63,255 bases of DNA from an uncultured Methylococcales bacterium (GCA_903902705.1 CAIUVX010000026.1:1-63255); one strand, 5' to 3'; shown: positions 18,791 through 28,593, counted from the first letter of the stretch. Notes: generated by a model from the sequence alone, not told the origin. Numbers and translations are program-made.

Positions 18791-19049
18791 TAATGCCTGT
18801 TCTGCACTATTGCTCTCGACTTGGGCTAGACTTATCGCGAATAAGCAGTCAAAAGGGCTTTTAAATCTATTTTTTGCCCTTATGATTTTCTGTCCATGAG
18901 TTACAATCTTGCATAGGTGTTTCCAGCTCATTTAGCCGTCGCCTTTACATCTGGCAAATTACCGTATGCCAGTCCAATATCCCTGATATATCCGACGATT
19001 GTTATTCGTTATAATTAATCATTTTATTCCGTTAAAGAATGGAGATTTT

Positions 19050-20456
19050 ATGTTCAATGCTATTAGATGGTACTTTTTCTTACTGGCTTTAGTTAGCCAA
19101 CAAGTGTTAGCACAATTACCCGATTTTACTGACATGGTAAAAGTCAATGGTGCTTCTGTAGTCAATATCAGCACTACGCACAAAGCTAAACCTGAGCTTA
19201 AGACCAACAATGCAAAACAACCCGCGATACCCGAAGGACTGCCCCCCGAAATGGAAGAGTTATTTAAACACTTTCAAAATCCAGATGACGAGGATGAAGG
19301 TGGTGATGAAGATTCGCAATCTTTAGGCTCTGGTTTTATTATTTCTAAAGATGGTTATGTATTGACCAATCATCATGTGGTTAAAAATGCTGATGAAATC
19401 CTCGTTAAACTATCAGACCGCAGAGAATTGGTTGCTAAACTGATAGGCTCAGACGAACGTACTGATGTAGCAGTGTTAAAAGTTGAAGCCACTGATTTAC
19501 CCGCCGTGACCATCGGCTCGCCTGAGTTACTCAAAGTCGGTGAATGGGTATTAGCGATAGGTTCGCCATTTGGCTTTGAGCAATCAGCAACGGCAGGCAT
19601 TGTCAGTGCCAAAGGTCGTAGTCTTCCTGGTGGCAATTATGTGCCGTTTATTCAAACTGATGTTGCCATCAATCCAGGTAACTCAGGCGGCCCGTTGTTT
19701 AATATGGAAGGCAAAGTGGTGGGTATCAACTCACAGATTTATAGTCGTACGGGTGGATTCATGGGCTTATCGTTCTCCATTCCGATGGACGTAGTCATGA
19801 ACGTGGTTGAGCAAATAAAAGTCAACGGTAAAGCAACCCACGGCTGGTTAGGGGTACAAATACAAGATGTAACGCGAAAACTGGCAGAATCCTTTGGTAT
19901 GAAAACACCACAAGGCGCGTTAGTTGCTAGAATCGTACCCGATAGCCCTGCTTCACAAACTGATTTACAAATTGGTGACATCATTACTGAGTTTAATGGT
20001 CAAGCTATTATCAGCTCAGGGGACTTACCGCCGCTAGTAGGTGTTACGCCGATTAACAACAGTGCTACCTTGAAAGTTATTCGCCAAGGCGAAACCAAAA
20101 CTGTTACTTTCAAAGTCGGGCTATTGCCTGAGCAAGATAAAAAAGCCCCTCAACCCAAAGCAGAAGCCAAGCCTTCCAATAAATTAGGCATTAAAATTAG
20201 CGATATGAATGCGGAAGAGAGAGACGTATTGCAAGTGCCTAAAGGTGGCGTGCTAGTGCGTGAAGTAGAAAAAGGGGCTGCTAAAGAGGCAGGTATTCAA
20301 CAAGGTGATGTGATTTTACGCATTCAAAATAAAACCATTAACAGCGTTGAAGAGTTTGATAAGCTGGTCAATGCGTTACCTGTTGATAAATCGATTGCTG
20401 TGTTAATACAGCATCGTGGTAATCCCGCCTTTTTGGCACTTAAAATAAGCAAATAA
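19050..20456 (+). CDS. Do-family periplasmic serine protease/chaperone (DegP/DegQ/MucD type)
   Basis: This 468-residue HtrA protease has a signal peptide (FFLLALVSQQVLA), a trypsin-like domain and two PDZ domains. The catalytic triad is His109 in TNHHVV, Asp139 in RTDVAVLK and Ser212 in GNSGGP. It acts in periplasmic protein quality control. I chose the ATG at 19050 because GGAGA lies just upstream and the signal peptide starts there. An acidic loop DDEDEGGDEDS precedes the protease domain. A strong terminator follows, so it is monocistronic. Confidence 0.93.
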   Translation: MFNAIRWYFFLLALVSQQVLAQLPDFTDMVKVNGASVVNISTTHKAKPELKTNNAKQPAIPEGLPPEMEELFKHFQNPDDEDEGGDEDSQSLGSGFIISKDGYVLTNHHVVKNADEILVKLSDRRELVAKLIGSDERTDVAVLKVEATDLPAVTIGSPELLKVGEWVLAIGSPFGFEQSATAGIVSAKGRSLPGGNYVPFIQTDVAINPGNSGGPLFNMEGKVVGINSQIYSRTGGFMGLSFSIPMDVVMNVVEQIKVNGKATHGWLGVQIQDVTRKLAESFGMKTPQGALVARIVPDSPASQTDLQIGDIITEFNGQAIISSGDLPPLVGVTPINNSATLKVIRQGETKTVTFKVGLLPEQDKKAPQPKAEAKPSNKLGIKISDMNAEERDVLQVPKGGVLVREVEKGAAKEAGIQQGDVILRIQNKTINSVEEFDKLVNALPVDKSIAVLIQHRGNPAFLALKISK

Positions 20457-20485
20457 CTCAAATGTAAAAAGTCTGAATTATCTTA

Positions 20486-20523
20486 AACGCCAACATCAAG
20501 ATTTTGATGTTGGCGTTTTTTTT
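20486..20523 (+). terminator. Rho-independent terminator of the Do-type protease gene
   Basis: AACGCCAACATCAA pairs perfectly with TTGATGTTGGCGTT across a four-base loop and is followed by a run of T residues. It lies 30 bases after the protease stop codon. Confidence 0.9.
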
Positions 20524-20588
20524 AATTGGCATCGTTTTATAAATGCGTTACCCACTACCCATAATCCACCCTATTCGAGACCGTCATC

Positions 20589-22439
20589 ATGGATTTTCAA
20601 TTAGAAAAATTTGAGTGCTTAGCCTATTCACGTCAATATGAATTAGCTATGCAAGAATTACTAAAATTACTGCAAATGTTAGACAGTGGTTACGGCTCAT
20701 TCAATGAAAATTTTAGCTCCTGCACCATACAAGCTATGCAGGTGAATGCCGATTTAGTCGATTTGCACATTTTGACTCGCATTGCGGCGGCGACCACTGC
20801 CTTATTTTCTGACCCTGAATTTCATTTTTCTGAAACGGGTTTTATTCAAGTCATACAATATCATCGCTGGCTCACGGTATTATTTGCCGTTAGCCCATTT
20901 CGCAATTCCGACCATATTATTCGCTCATTTAATCAAAATGGACCTTTTTCAACCCCTCTACAGGTAGATAACCACAACTTGGCTAAATTTTGTCTGTTGT
21001 ATTCGCTGGAATCAGAAATTGATATTGATCCAGACGCGCTTTGGCAGACAAATAAACTACTGGCAGCCAATTTATATTTGGTATTACTGTCTTCGCGCTT
21101 TGTTTCTAGTCCAGAAGCTCATGCTAAACGAGAGACACTGTTACGCTGGTTGCCCGAAAAATTGCTTGAGTGTGGCACGATAGATCAACTGCCTGTCGGT
21201 ATTTTTCACGATGTTTATATGCACTGTAGTTATTCGGGTTATGCGGGCAAACACAATATTAAAGCGTCACTCAATCAATTAATGCGCCATAAAATCTTGG
21301 AACTAGGGTTTAGTGACAGAATTGTACCCGCACGACTGCCAACAACAGGTAAACCTGTTATGTTAGTGGTATTGGAATGGTTTTATTCGACCCATTCTGT
21401 GTATCGAGTGTTGGGTAAAGCTATACGCAAAGCCAAGGATCACTTTTATCTTATTGGCATGGGCGAAGCATCGACCATAGATGAAATAGGAAAGGCAGTA
21501 TTTGATGAATTTATTCCCAGAAATGACAGCGGCGATATTCCCATTTTACTGCATCAAATCACCAAAATTGCTGAGGAGCGCGATGTGCAAGTGCTGTATA
21601 TGCCCAGTGTTGGCATGACGCTGTACACCATGTTTATCGCTAACTTGCGCTTTGCACCCTTACAAATCACCACCCTCGGACATTCTGCCAGTACCTTCGC
21701 CCCGCAAATGGATTATTTCATTATTGATGAAGACTTTGTCGGTAATGAGGCTTGTTTTTCCGAAAAAGTTATCAAAACGCCGAGTGATGCGTTTCCTTTT
21801 ACGCCTTTTGTTCAAGATATGGGACAAATTTCGCAAGCTCCCTTGCGTGAAGCACCCGCTGTAGTAGAAATTGCGATGGTGGCATCCACCATGAAACTGA
21901 ATCCAGATTTTTTACAAACCTGTCGGCAAATTGCCGAACAATCCTCTACACCTGTACATTTTCAATTTTTTATTGGTGCAGCAAGAGGGCTAGTAGGTTT
22001 ACAAGTTACTCAAGTGGTCAATCGTTATTTAGGTCAGTGGGCAACCGTGAATCAACAACAGGGTTACGCCTATTATTTACAGCAAATAGCCAACTGTGAT
22101 TTATATATCAATCCGTTTCCGTTCGGTAATATGAATGGTATTGTTGATCTAATGTCGGTTGGTTTAGTCGGAGTCTGTAAATCAGGCAATGAACCCCATG
22201 AGCATATCGATCAAGGTTTATTTGAGCGACTAGGGCTACCCAGTTGGCTAGTGACCACCACGACTGAAGATTACATACAGGCAGCATTACGCTTGATTAA
22301 CAATCACGAAGAACGCTTAGCCATACGCAATAGCTTAGACGGACGCACTGCCGTCAATCGTTTATTTGAAGGTCGTGAGGAAATATTTGGACAATTGGTG
22401 CAGGAGCTACATCAAGGATGTATTAATCAGTCACTATGA
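20589..22439 (+). CDS. HMW1C-type soluble N-glycosyltransferase (GT41)
   Basis: This 616-residue protein matches the HMW1C/NGT family. HMW1C enzymes transfer glucose or galactose from UDP-sugars to asparagine in NxS/T sites of adhesins in the cytoplasm. Recognised segments are VMLVVLEWFYSTHSVYR (about residue 258), VFDEFIPRND, ITTLGHSASTFAPQMDYFI, FSEKVIKTPSDAFPF, and the donor-site region YINPFPFGNMNGIVDL with HEHIDQGLFERLGLP. The N-terminal half is the helical all-alpha domain typical of the family. No intact adhesin is adjacent; the nearest large surface-protein gene is the broken one at 17555-18790. Confidence 0.88.
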   Translation: MDFQLEKFECLAYSRQYELAMQELLKLLQMLDSGYGSFNENFSSCTIQAMQVNADLVDLHILTRIAAATTALFSDPEFHFSETGFIQVIQYHRWLTVLFAVSPFRNSDHIIRSFNQNGPFSTPLQVDNHNLAKFCLLYSLESEIDIDPDALWQTNKLLAANLYLVLLSSRFVSSPEAHAKRETLLRWLPEKLLECGTIDQLPVGIFHDVYMHCSYSGYAGKHNIKASLNQLMRHKILELGFSDRIVPARLPTTGKPVMLVVLEWFYSTHSVYRVLGKAIRKAKDHFYLIGMGEASTIDEIGKAVFDEFIPRNDSGDIPILLHQITKIAEERDVQVLYMPSVGMTLYTMFIANLRFAPLQITTLGHSASTFAPQMDYFIIDEDFVGNEACFSEKVIKTPSDAFPFTPFVQDMGQISQAPLREAPAVVEIAMVASTMKLNPDFLQTCRQIAEQSSTPVHFQFFIGAARGLVGLQVTQVVNRYLGQWATVNQQQGYAYYLQQIANCDLYINPFPFGNMNGIVDLMSVGLVGVCKSGNEPHEHIDQGLFERLGLPSWLVTTTTEDYIQAALRLINNHEERLAIRNSLDGRTAVNRLFEGREEIFGQLVQELHQGCINQSL

Positions 22440-22543
22440 ATCACCAAAATTGACTGAAATAACTATGTATTACATACTCTCGCAGTTTGCTCTGATTTGT
22501 AATATAACGGAATGAAAAATAATAATCTAATGAGGAGTAAATT

Positions 22544-22942
22544 ATGTCTTTAATGACTTGGACTGTTGAACAACATGGTACAAATGTTAGCTTTGCTGAT
22601 AATGAACACCAACAAGTGTTTCAAAATCTTAACATTTTGTATGACTTGAGAATAGAAGGTGCGGAAACCCCTAAAATAGTAGAACAATTAAAAATTTTGC
22701 TGGGTATTGTTGCAGCGCATTTTTCTCATGAAGAACATGAAATGCAGGTAAAAAATTTTATAGGTTATGAACGCCATAAAATAGAACACTATGAATTAAT
22801 AAGCACTTGTACTGCGATGGAAATAAAAATTCAGGCAGGTGAGTTGGAATTAACCGAAAGAATCTGCCAGTTAATTAAGTCTTGGTTTGACAGTCATATT
22901 CCCGAATACGACAGAGCATACTCTCAAGCATTAAATGCCTGA
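22544..22942 (+). CDS. Bacteriohemerythrin
   Basis: This 132-residue protein has the hemerythrin four-helix pattern of iron ligands: a His in ADNEHQQVF, HFSHEEHEMQ, ERHKIEHYELI, and HIPEYD near the C-terminus. Bacteriohemerythrins carry a non-haem di-iron site that binds O2 reversibly. They are common in methanotrophs, where they are reported to aid oxygen delivery to particulate methane monooxygenase. A GAGGAG site precedes the ATG. It appears monocistronic. Confidence 0.92.
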   Translation: MSLMTWTVEQHGTNVSFADNEHQQVFQNLNILYDLRIEGAETPKIVEQLKILLGIVAAHFSHEEHEMQVKNFIGYERHKIEHYELISTCTAMEIKIQAGELELTERICQLIKSWFDSHIPEYDRAYSQALNA

Positions 22943-22984
22943 AGTGATACGGTGGGGGTTTTGCCAAACATTATCCCCACTTAC

Positions 22985-23422
22985 TTATTCAATCACCCCA
23001 GCCGCTTGTAGCTGTGAACGCACAGATTCAACACGTTTACGATTAACACCAAAATCACCATAACCCATGCGTGATGCAGAACGAATGTGAAATAAGCGTG
23101 CCTCGCTATCTAAAATCACATCAATATCATCAATAAAGCGAAAAACTAGCGACGTAGCTTCTGCATGAAGTGTATTTTCTGTTTCCTCAGTAATAATTAC
23201 GCGCTTTTGACCGAGTAGCGCGTTTTTTAAAGCAACAGAGACAGTATTAATCGCACCAACTATTTTAAACGGCGCGATAAAGTGTTCTTTATCGGTGGCT
23301 TGGCTAGACACACAATTAGGGCTGCTGGGGCAAAGGGGTAAATTTTTTAGCTCTGTTGCGTAGCTGTTTGTACTGATACCGAAAGTCATAAAAATAAGAT
23401 AAAAAATAAGTTTAAAGTTCAT
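22985..23422 (-). CDS. Secreted DUF1499 protein
   Basis: This 145-residue protein has a signal peptide (LIFYLIFMTFGISTNSYA) and then LPLCPSSPNCVSSQ, the classic CPxxPNCVSS start of DUF1499. The later FRFIDDIDVILD and HIRSASRMGYGDFGVNRKR also fit that family. The function of DUF1499 proteins is not established. It lies just downstream of pip in the same direction and might share its transcript. Confidence 0.85.
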   Translation of the reverse strand: MNFKLIFYLIFMTFGISTNSYATELKNLPLCPSSPNCVSSQATDKEHFIAPFKIVGAINTVSVALKNALLGQKRVIITEETENTLHAEATSLVFRFIDDIDVILDSEARLFHIRSASRMGYGDFGVNRKRVESVRSQLQAAGVIE

Positions 23423-23488
23423 AAATGGATTCTAATTATCAAGCGGCTTCGCGTTCAATTTACTCAAAAATACTACATGAGGTGTTTA

Positions 23489-24442
23489 CTAGTTTAAGAA
23501 AGTGTGATTTTCTGCAAAGCGATCAGTTGCAGAAACCAGCGCGTCTATCATATCCTCACCTTGGGCAATATGTCCTGCATTAGGCAGAATAATATAGTCT
23601 GCATGAGGCAGGGCTTGATGTAGACTCAGTCCCGCTTCAATAGGACACACTAAATCTCTGCGTCCGTGAATAATCACAGTAGGAATTGAGGTTAACAGGT
23701 GGCAATTGGCTAAGAGTTGGTTTTCGTCAATAAAATAACAATGCTTGGCATAATGCAACTCCATACGCGCTTGCTTGAGGGTTTTTTCGCTGATAGCTTC
23801 ATCGGTCGGGTGATAATCATTGCCTAAAGCCACTTGCGCTCCCCATGCTAGCCATTCTTTGGCAACTCGCCGTTGAGTGACTTCGTCTTTGCTCCATAAA
23901 GCTTCATAGCAATCTTCGACTAAATTATGATGGCTGGCATTAGGAATGCTGGCGATTAAGCGTTGCCATTGTTCGGGATAAATTCGCCCAACACCGTCTT
24001 TGGCAAACCATTCTAAATCCCGTTGCCGTGCTAAAAATACCGCACGAATAATGAGTCCCAGAACTTTATCGGTGTGCTGTTGCGCATAGTACAACGCCAA
24101 CGCCCCGCCCCAAGAACCACCAAACACCAGCCATTGCTTAATATTGAGCTGAGTGCGTATGCGTTCTATATCAGCACATAAATCTTGGGTGGTGTTATTT
24201 TCCAGCTCGCCAAACGGCAACGATAAGCCGCAACCACGTTGATCGAATAGAATAATATGATAGCGTTGCGGATTAAAAAACTGCCGATGATGGGGCTTAG
24301 TGCCTGAACACGGACCTCCATGCAAAAAAATCACAGGAATACCCTCAGGATTACCGCTTTGCTCAACATAAACACGATGTTGGTCGCCTGTTTCGAGAAA
24401 AAAACTGTTAAAAGGTTGGATTTCAGGATAAAGAGTTTTCAT
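23489..24442 (-). CDS. pip: Proline iminopeptidase
   Basis: This 317-residue alpha/beta hydrolase releases N-terminal proline from peptides. It has the oxyanion region HGGPCSG, the family DQRGCGLS motif, the nucleophile elbow GGSWGGALAL, a catalytic Asp in GRRDLVCP and a catalytic His in AGHIAQGE. Length and motif order match Pip of peptidase family S33. Confidence 0.93.
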   Translation of the reverse strand: MKTLYPEIQPFNSFFLETGDQHRVYVEQSGNPEGIPVIFLHGGPCSGTKPHHRQFFNPQRYHIILFDQRGCGLSLPFGELENNTTQDLCADIERIRTQLNIKQWLVFGGSWGGALALYYAQQHTDKVLGLIIRAVFLARQRDLEWFAKDGVGRIYPEQWQRLIASIPNASHHNLVEDCYEALWSKDEVTQRRVAKEWLAWGAQVALGNDYHPTDEAISEKTLKQARMELHYAKHCYFIDENQLLANCHLLTSIPTVIIHGRRDLVCPIEAGLSLHQALPHADYIILPNAGHIAQGEDMIDALVSATDRFAENHTFLN

Positions 24443-24492
24443 GTGAAGTGACTTAATGCGAATTTTGAATAGTGTCTTAGTCTGTTACACAC

Positions 24493-24521
24493 GACTGCCA
24501 GTCCTTTGAGGACTGGCAGTC
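24493..24521. repeat. Palindromic repeat PAL-A, copy 1
   Basis: Thirteen-base arms (gactgccagtcct / aggactggcagtc) flank a three-base centre. The same palindrome occurs at 39259-39294 and, perfectly symmetric, inside a coding gene at 43848-43881. Here it lies between the outer-membrane protein gene and pip, upstream of pip. Confidence 0.9.
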
Positions 24522-24553
24522 ATAAGAAAGAATGCTGATTTTTAGGCAAAAAA

Positions 24554-24578
24554 AAGGAGGGATTTAAAAGCCCTCCTT
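24554..24578 (-). terminator. Rho-independent terminator of the outer-membrane protein gene
   Basis: AAGGAGGG pairs with CCCTCCTT across nine bases, and on the minus strand the stem is followed by a T-run (poly-A at 24548-24555 on the plus strand). It lies just after the stop of the 24610-25545 gene. A shorter T-run on the other side could make it bidirectional. Confidence 0.88.
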
Positions 24579-24609
24579 CTCTTTTTTGAATCGGTTTTAA
24601 GCGTTTAGC

Positions 24610-25545
24610 TTAGAAACCAATACCAAGGTAACCACCAGCAGTTACGCCGTTAATTCTAACACCGTCAGTTGAACCCATTGATTGGTGATAACGTGCGTCA
24701 GCACCTACATATAAGTCTTTCCAAATTTTGTAATCAGCACCTAAACCGAATTGCATACCTGGATTTAATACAGTAATTGCATTAGATGGTGGGCTGATAA
24801 CATTTACTTCCAAACCGACAGGAATTAACCAAGGTCTAAAAGCACTGCCTTTCATGAATTTAATTTTTGGAGATGCGGCTAAAGTGAATTGACTCACTGT
24901 TGCAGCTTGGTTATTAACAGTTAGAGGAGCAAGACCTCTCACGCCTACATTAGCCGCACCAGCTACACCACCAGAAATACCGTTGTTAGAGCCTTGTGCA
25001 TACTGTTTGTAATCAAACATCAGTTCAGCCAGAACTTCAGTGTTGTCCATCAAACCGAACAAGTTATTGTTCAAGCTGAAGTCAAAACCTGCACCAGCAT
25101 ACCATGCGTCTTTATCAGCCATACGACCATTACCCAAACCATTGATGCTAGAACCAACACCTGGAATAGTTGTGGGATCCAATGTACCGCCTCTTGTGGC
25201 GTTAGAATGTCCGTAACCACCACGGAAGAACATCATGTTGTCTTTAGTTTTTTCGATAACTGGCGCAGCTTTAACAGATGCCATCCACTGATCCAATTCT
25301 TCAACTTTAGCAGTATCAACAGCAACAACAGGCGCAGCACTCGCTTGTTGTGTTCTTAAAGAAGCTATTTCATCTTGCATCGCACGAACTTGAGACTCTA
25401 ATAAGTCAACTTTGCTGTACGATGGTTGACTTGCATGGTGATGTTTTTTGCTACTTTTGTGTGCCATAGCTTGTGGAGAAACCAGTGCGGCTCCCATCGC
25501 TAATGTGGCAATACCCAGCACTAATTTAGTTTGTTTAAAAGTCAT
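24610..25545 (-). CDS. Outer-membrane beta-barrel protein with N-terminal coiled coil
   Basis: This 311-residue protein has a signal peptide ending near AMA-HK, a His/Lys-rich linker (HKSSKKHHHASQ), a coiled-coil stretch (VDLLESQVRAMQDEIASLR), and then an apparent barrel with alternating strands and a terminal GGYLGIGF ending in Phe, typical of BAM-assembled barrels. Similar porin-like surface proteins are abundant in methanotrophs; the exact substrate or role is unknown. It has its own terminator and a 317-base upstream region. Confidence 0.75.
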   Translation of the reverse strand: MTFKQTKLVLGIATLAMGAALVSPQAMAHKSSKKHHHASQPSYSKVDLLESQVRAMQDEIASLRTQQASAAPVVAVDTAKVEELDQWMASVKAAPVIEKTKDNMMFFRGGYGHSNATRGGTLDPTTIPGVGSSINGLGNGRMADKDAWYAGAGFDFSLNNNLFGLMDNTEVLAELMFDYKQYAQGSNNGISGGVAGAANVGVRGLAPLTVNNQAATVSQFTLAASPKIKFMKGSAFRPWLIPVGLEVNVISPPSNAITVLNPGMQFGLGADYKIWKDLYVGADARYHQSMGSTDGVRINGVTAGGYLGIGF

Positions 25546-25862
25546 TGAGCCCCCTCATGAGGTTGTTATCTTACAAAAAATTGGCTTTAATACAACAAAG
25601 CCCTGTTACGGAGGTCATATTAGCAGTAAAACTAATTCGCTACAAGTTTTAAGCGTATTTTTTTCATATCAATTACTCTTTAATTATCAATAAGTAATGA
25701 AATATACGCCTTAAATAGCAACTATTGTCTATAAAAAACAACAAAAATTATCAAAAATACAATTTGTAATTTGGTTGCATTTCCGTGCGTTCGTCGCAAC
25801 TTTATTCATAGGTTATAATTAACTTACTCCTTCCATTAACACCAATTATAGCTAATTATCTC
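25546..25862. other. Divergent intergenic region between the OMP gene and thiO
   Basis: These 317 AT-rich bases separate two divergent genes and should hold both promoters. On the minus strand a GAGGGGG site precedes the outer-membrane protein ATG. I see no palindrome, repeat or RNA gene that stands out. Confidence 0.5.
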
Positions 25863-26951
25863 ATGACCACACACTCAGACATTACCATTATCGGTGGCGG
25901 CATTATCGGGCTACTAACAGCGAGAGAATTTATTAAAACAGGAGCCAGCGTTACCGTCATTGAAAAAAATTTATTGGGTCAGGAATCGTCGTGGGCAGGC
26001 GGTGGAATTTTATTGCCCTTGTATCCGTGGCGACAAGCGGATGCGATTACCCGTTTAGTGCTGCAAAGTTTGCAACTTTATCCTAATTTGGCAGATGAGC
26101 TATTTAGCGACACACAAATAGATCCCGAATGGAATCCTTGTGGTTTATTAATTACTAGAAATCCAGATTTTACCGCCGCTGTGGACTGGTGTGAAAATAA
26201 TGCTATTAGCTATCAACAGGCGAATAGCACATTTTTCACTGAGCTAAATACTACGCCTGTTAATCCGTTATGGATGCCCAGCATTGCCCAAGCGCGTAAT
26301 CCGCGTTTAGTGCGTTCATTGAAACAGTATTTAATTAACCACGGCTGTGATTTGCGTGAACACTGTGAGTTAATCGCTGTTAGTCACGATGACCAGCGCG
26401 TTACCGCCATTACAACTACGCAAGGCGTTGTTGCCGTGAATGAGCTGATTATTGCGGCTGGAGCGTGGACGGGGAAGTTATTTCAACAGTTTATTGGTAG
26501 TAACACACCTAATATTGCCCCTGTCAAAGGACAAATGGTGTTATTTGATGCTAAGCCAGACACTTTGCGCCATATCGTTTTGGATAATGATCAATACTTA
26601 ATTCCACGTTTGGATGGAAAAATTTTGGCGGGTAGTACGGTTGAACACGAGGCGTTTAACAAAGCCACCTCAACTAAAGCTTACGATCAACTCGCTGGTT
26701 TTGCGGTTGATTTATTACCCGCACTGAACAATTATCCTGTCATTAAACACTGGGCAGGTTTACGACCTGGAACTGAATATGGTGTGCCTTATATCGGCAG
26801 GCATCCAAGTATTGCTAATTTAAGCATCAATGCAGGGCATTTTAGAAATGGTTTAGTCATGGGGCCTGCATCCGCACAATTGTTGGTTGATTTATTGCTC
26901 AATCGTCCAACAGCCGTTGCACCTGAGTGTTATCGTTTAGATAGAATATAG
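25863..26951 (+). CDS. thiO: Glycine oxidase ThiO
   Basis: This 362-residue FAD-dependent oxidase of the DAO family begins with the dinucleotide-binding motif IIGGGIIGLLTAREF and has GQESSWAGGGILLPLYPW, which is characteristic of ThiO. The C-terminus HWAGLRPGTEYGVPYIGRH and NAGHFRNGLVMGPASAQLL completes the fold. ThiO makes dehydroglycine for the thiazole ring of thiamine. Other thi genes are not nearby, so it may serve general glycine oxidation. It converges on the CPBP protease gene, and their ends overlap. Confidence 0.88.
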   Translation: MTTHSDITIIGGGIIGLLTAREFIKTGASVTVIEKNLLGQESSWAGGGILLPLYPWRQADAITRLVLQSLQLYPNLADELFSDTQIDPEWNPCGLLITRNPDFTAAVDWCENNAISYQQANSTFFTELNTTPVNPLWMPSIAQARNPRLVRSLKQYLINHGCDLREHCELIAVSHDDQRVTAITTTQGVVAVNELIIAAGAWTGKLFQQFIGSNTPNIAPVKGQMVLFDAKPDTLRHIVLDNDQYLIPRLDGKILAGSTVEHEAFNKATSTKAYDQLAGFAVDLLPALNNYPVIKHWAGLRPGTEYGVPYIGRHPSIANLSINAGHFRNGLVMGPASAQLLVDLLLNRPTAVAPECYRLDRI

Positions 26952-27859
26952 TGTCGGTAAATAAAATATTTAACGATTTCGAGCGTCAGCCAGCCTGTCA
27001 CTAATGAGCCAATAATGCCATCATAATTGCCAACCAAATAGAGGTAGTCTGAAAACATATTGGTATCAAATAAACTTTTGCTCATTTTTATTTGCCAGAC
27101 CCAACACGCATGACAGCCAATACATAGCCCTAAACTGGTTTTCATCTGGGTTCTGACAATGCCTAAAAAAATACCTACGGTCATCAAAGATAGAAATGAT
27201 GAAAACATGATGGGATTAAATACGTTGGCAAATGCGCCGCCCAATAAGGTAAAACCACTGAATAAATGTACGTCTTGAGCGTGTATGACAATATTGTTAT
27301 CTAAAAAATGCAGGCTTGCGTAATAAATTGCACTGATGATTATCGCTAAAACGACAGGCATTTTTTTGCTCAACCCTGTAATGAGGATACCGCGAAATAA
27401 CGGCTCTTCAATCAGCGAAATAATTAACGCCAAAAATAAACTATAGGCGAGTTTTACTACTACTAAACCAAGCGTCCAATGTACAGTGGTATCTAGTACA
27501 TTAATTTTTGCAATATACAAAATTACAAAAATCGGTAGCAAGGTGAGCAAACCTAACACCAAGCCTTGCCCTAATTGTTTGAGGAAAATAGGACGTGCAG
27601 CAAAGCCTAGTTGCTCTTTGTCGATATTAAGTAATTTCATGGTGGGAAAAATACTTAAAATCAACAAAAGCTGGGTTGATTTGCTGATAATCTTTTGAAA
27701 GGGAACAACGTCCCCCACGCCTTTGATGACAAAAAAAGCCAATAGACAAGACAGCGAAATAGCGACCAGCAATACCAGTAAGGGTACTAGGGCATAAAAC
27801 GCGATGCGTAAACTTTGCTGGCAAGTTTGCAACATAACACTGCCAATTTTCGCGTTCAA
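26930..27859 (-). CDS. CPBP-family intramembrane metalloprotease
   Basis: This 309-residue polytopic membrane protein shows the CPBP (CAAX protease/bacteriocin-processing) motifs: ISLIEEPLFRGIL with the Glu-Glu and Arg, then YYASLHFLD with His. It has about eight hydrophobic spans. A TTG start overlaps the rsmE stop (TTGA) and has GGAG at a good distance; the ATG at 27835 lacks such a site. Substrate unknown. The tail end overlaps the thiO end on the other strand by about 20 bases. Confidence 0.82.
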   Translation of the reverse strand: MNAKIGSVMLQTCQQSLRIAFYALVPLLVLLVAISLSCLLAFFVIKGVGDVVPFQKIISKSTQLLLILSIFPTMKLLNIDKEQLGFAARPIFLKQLGQGLVLGLLTLLPIFVILYIAKINVLDTTVHWTLGLVVVKLAYSLFLALIISLIEEPLFRGILITGLSKKMPVVLAIIISAIYYASLHFLDNNIVIHAQDVHLFSGFTLLGGAFANVFNPIMFSSFLSLMTVGIFLGIVRTQMKTSLGLCIGCHACWVWQIKMSKSLFDTNMFSDYLYLVGNYDGIIGSLVTGWLTLEIVKYFIYRHYILSKR

Positions 27860-28593
27860 GATGAAGCTCCAAAATCACCCCACAACATCTGCACGGCGGC
27901 TAAGGCGGCTAATGAAGCGGTTTCAGTTCTTAAAATACGACTGCCTAAACGCACAGCAATAAAACCTGCCGCTGTTGCCAATTCACGTTCAGCAGAAGAA
28001 AAACCACCTTCAGGCCCTGTTAGTAAGGTTACTTTATTATCAATCGGGCTTAATTCAGCGAGTGAAGTATTGGCATAAGGATCAAGAAACACCTTCAAGC
28101 CTTGCTGCTGAGGTAGCCAGTCTGACAGTGTTGTGATGTCGGTAAATTGTGGTAATAGCGTTCTACCGCTCTGTTCAGCGGCGTGTTGAGCTATTTTTTG
28201 CCAATGCGTTAAGCGGTGGGATTTTTTTTCGGCGTTAAACTGCACCACACAGCGTTCTGTACATAACGGGCTGATGTGATGCACACCCAGTTCTACGGAT
28301 TTTTGTACCGTTAAATCCATTCTATCACCGCGTGAAATTCCTAAGCCTAAACTTAATTGTAGCGGTGATTCCACACTACGCTCAATCCATTGTTCAAGCA
28401 CGATACGCACGGATTTTCGACTTACTTCGGTAACAATGCCAAAATATTCGCCACCTAGCCCATTGAACAGAATAATTTGAGCATCTTTTTTTAGCCGCAA
28501 TACGGTTCTGACATAATGGGCGTTGTCGTCATCAAGCTCGATAGCTTGATTGCTAGTTAAAGGTATCGGAGTGTATAGTCTGGTTTGTCGCAT
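27856..28593 (-). CDS. rsmE: 16S rRNA m3U1498 methyltransferase
   Basis: RsmE methylates U1498 of 16S rRNA. The 245-residue SPOUT-family protein has an N-terminal PUA-like domain (HYVRTVLRLKKDAQIILFNG) and the knotted C-terminal motifs LTGPEGGFSSAE and LRTETASLAALAAVQ. It is followed directly by the CPBP protease gene. Confidence 0.95.
   Translation of the reverse strand: MRQTRLYTPIPLTSNQAIELDDDNAHYVRTVLRLKKDAQIILFNGLGGEYFGIVTEVSRKSVRIVLEQWIERSVESPLQLSLGLGISRGDRMDLTVQKSVELGVHHISPLCTERCVVQFNAEKKSHRLTHWQKIAQHAAEQSGRTLLPQFTDITTLSDWLPQQQGLKVFLDPYANTSLAELSPIDNKVTLLTGPEGGFSSAERELATAAGFIAVRLGSRILRTETASLAALAAVQMLWGDFGASS

Noticed and set aside
22951-22980. Possible terminator after the bacteriohemerythrin gene
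   Set aside because: gtgggg and ccccac can pair, but the loop is long and no T-run follows, so support is too weak.
24994-25359. 121-residue frame opposite the outer-membrane protein gene
   Set aside because: The minus-strand gene has a signal peptide, coiled coil, barrel end and terminator; the plus-strand frame has none of these.
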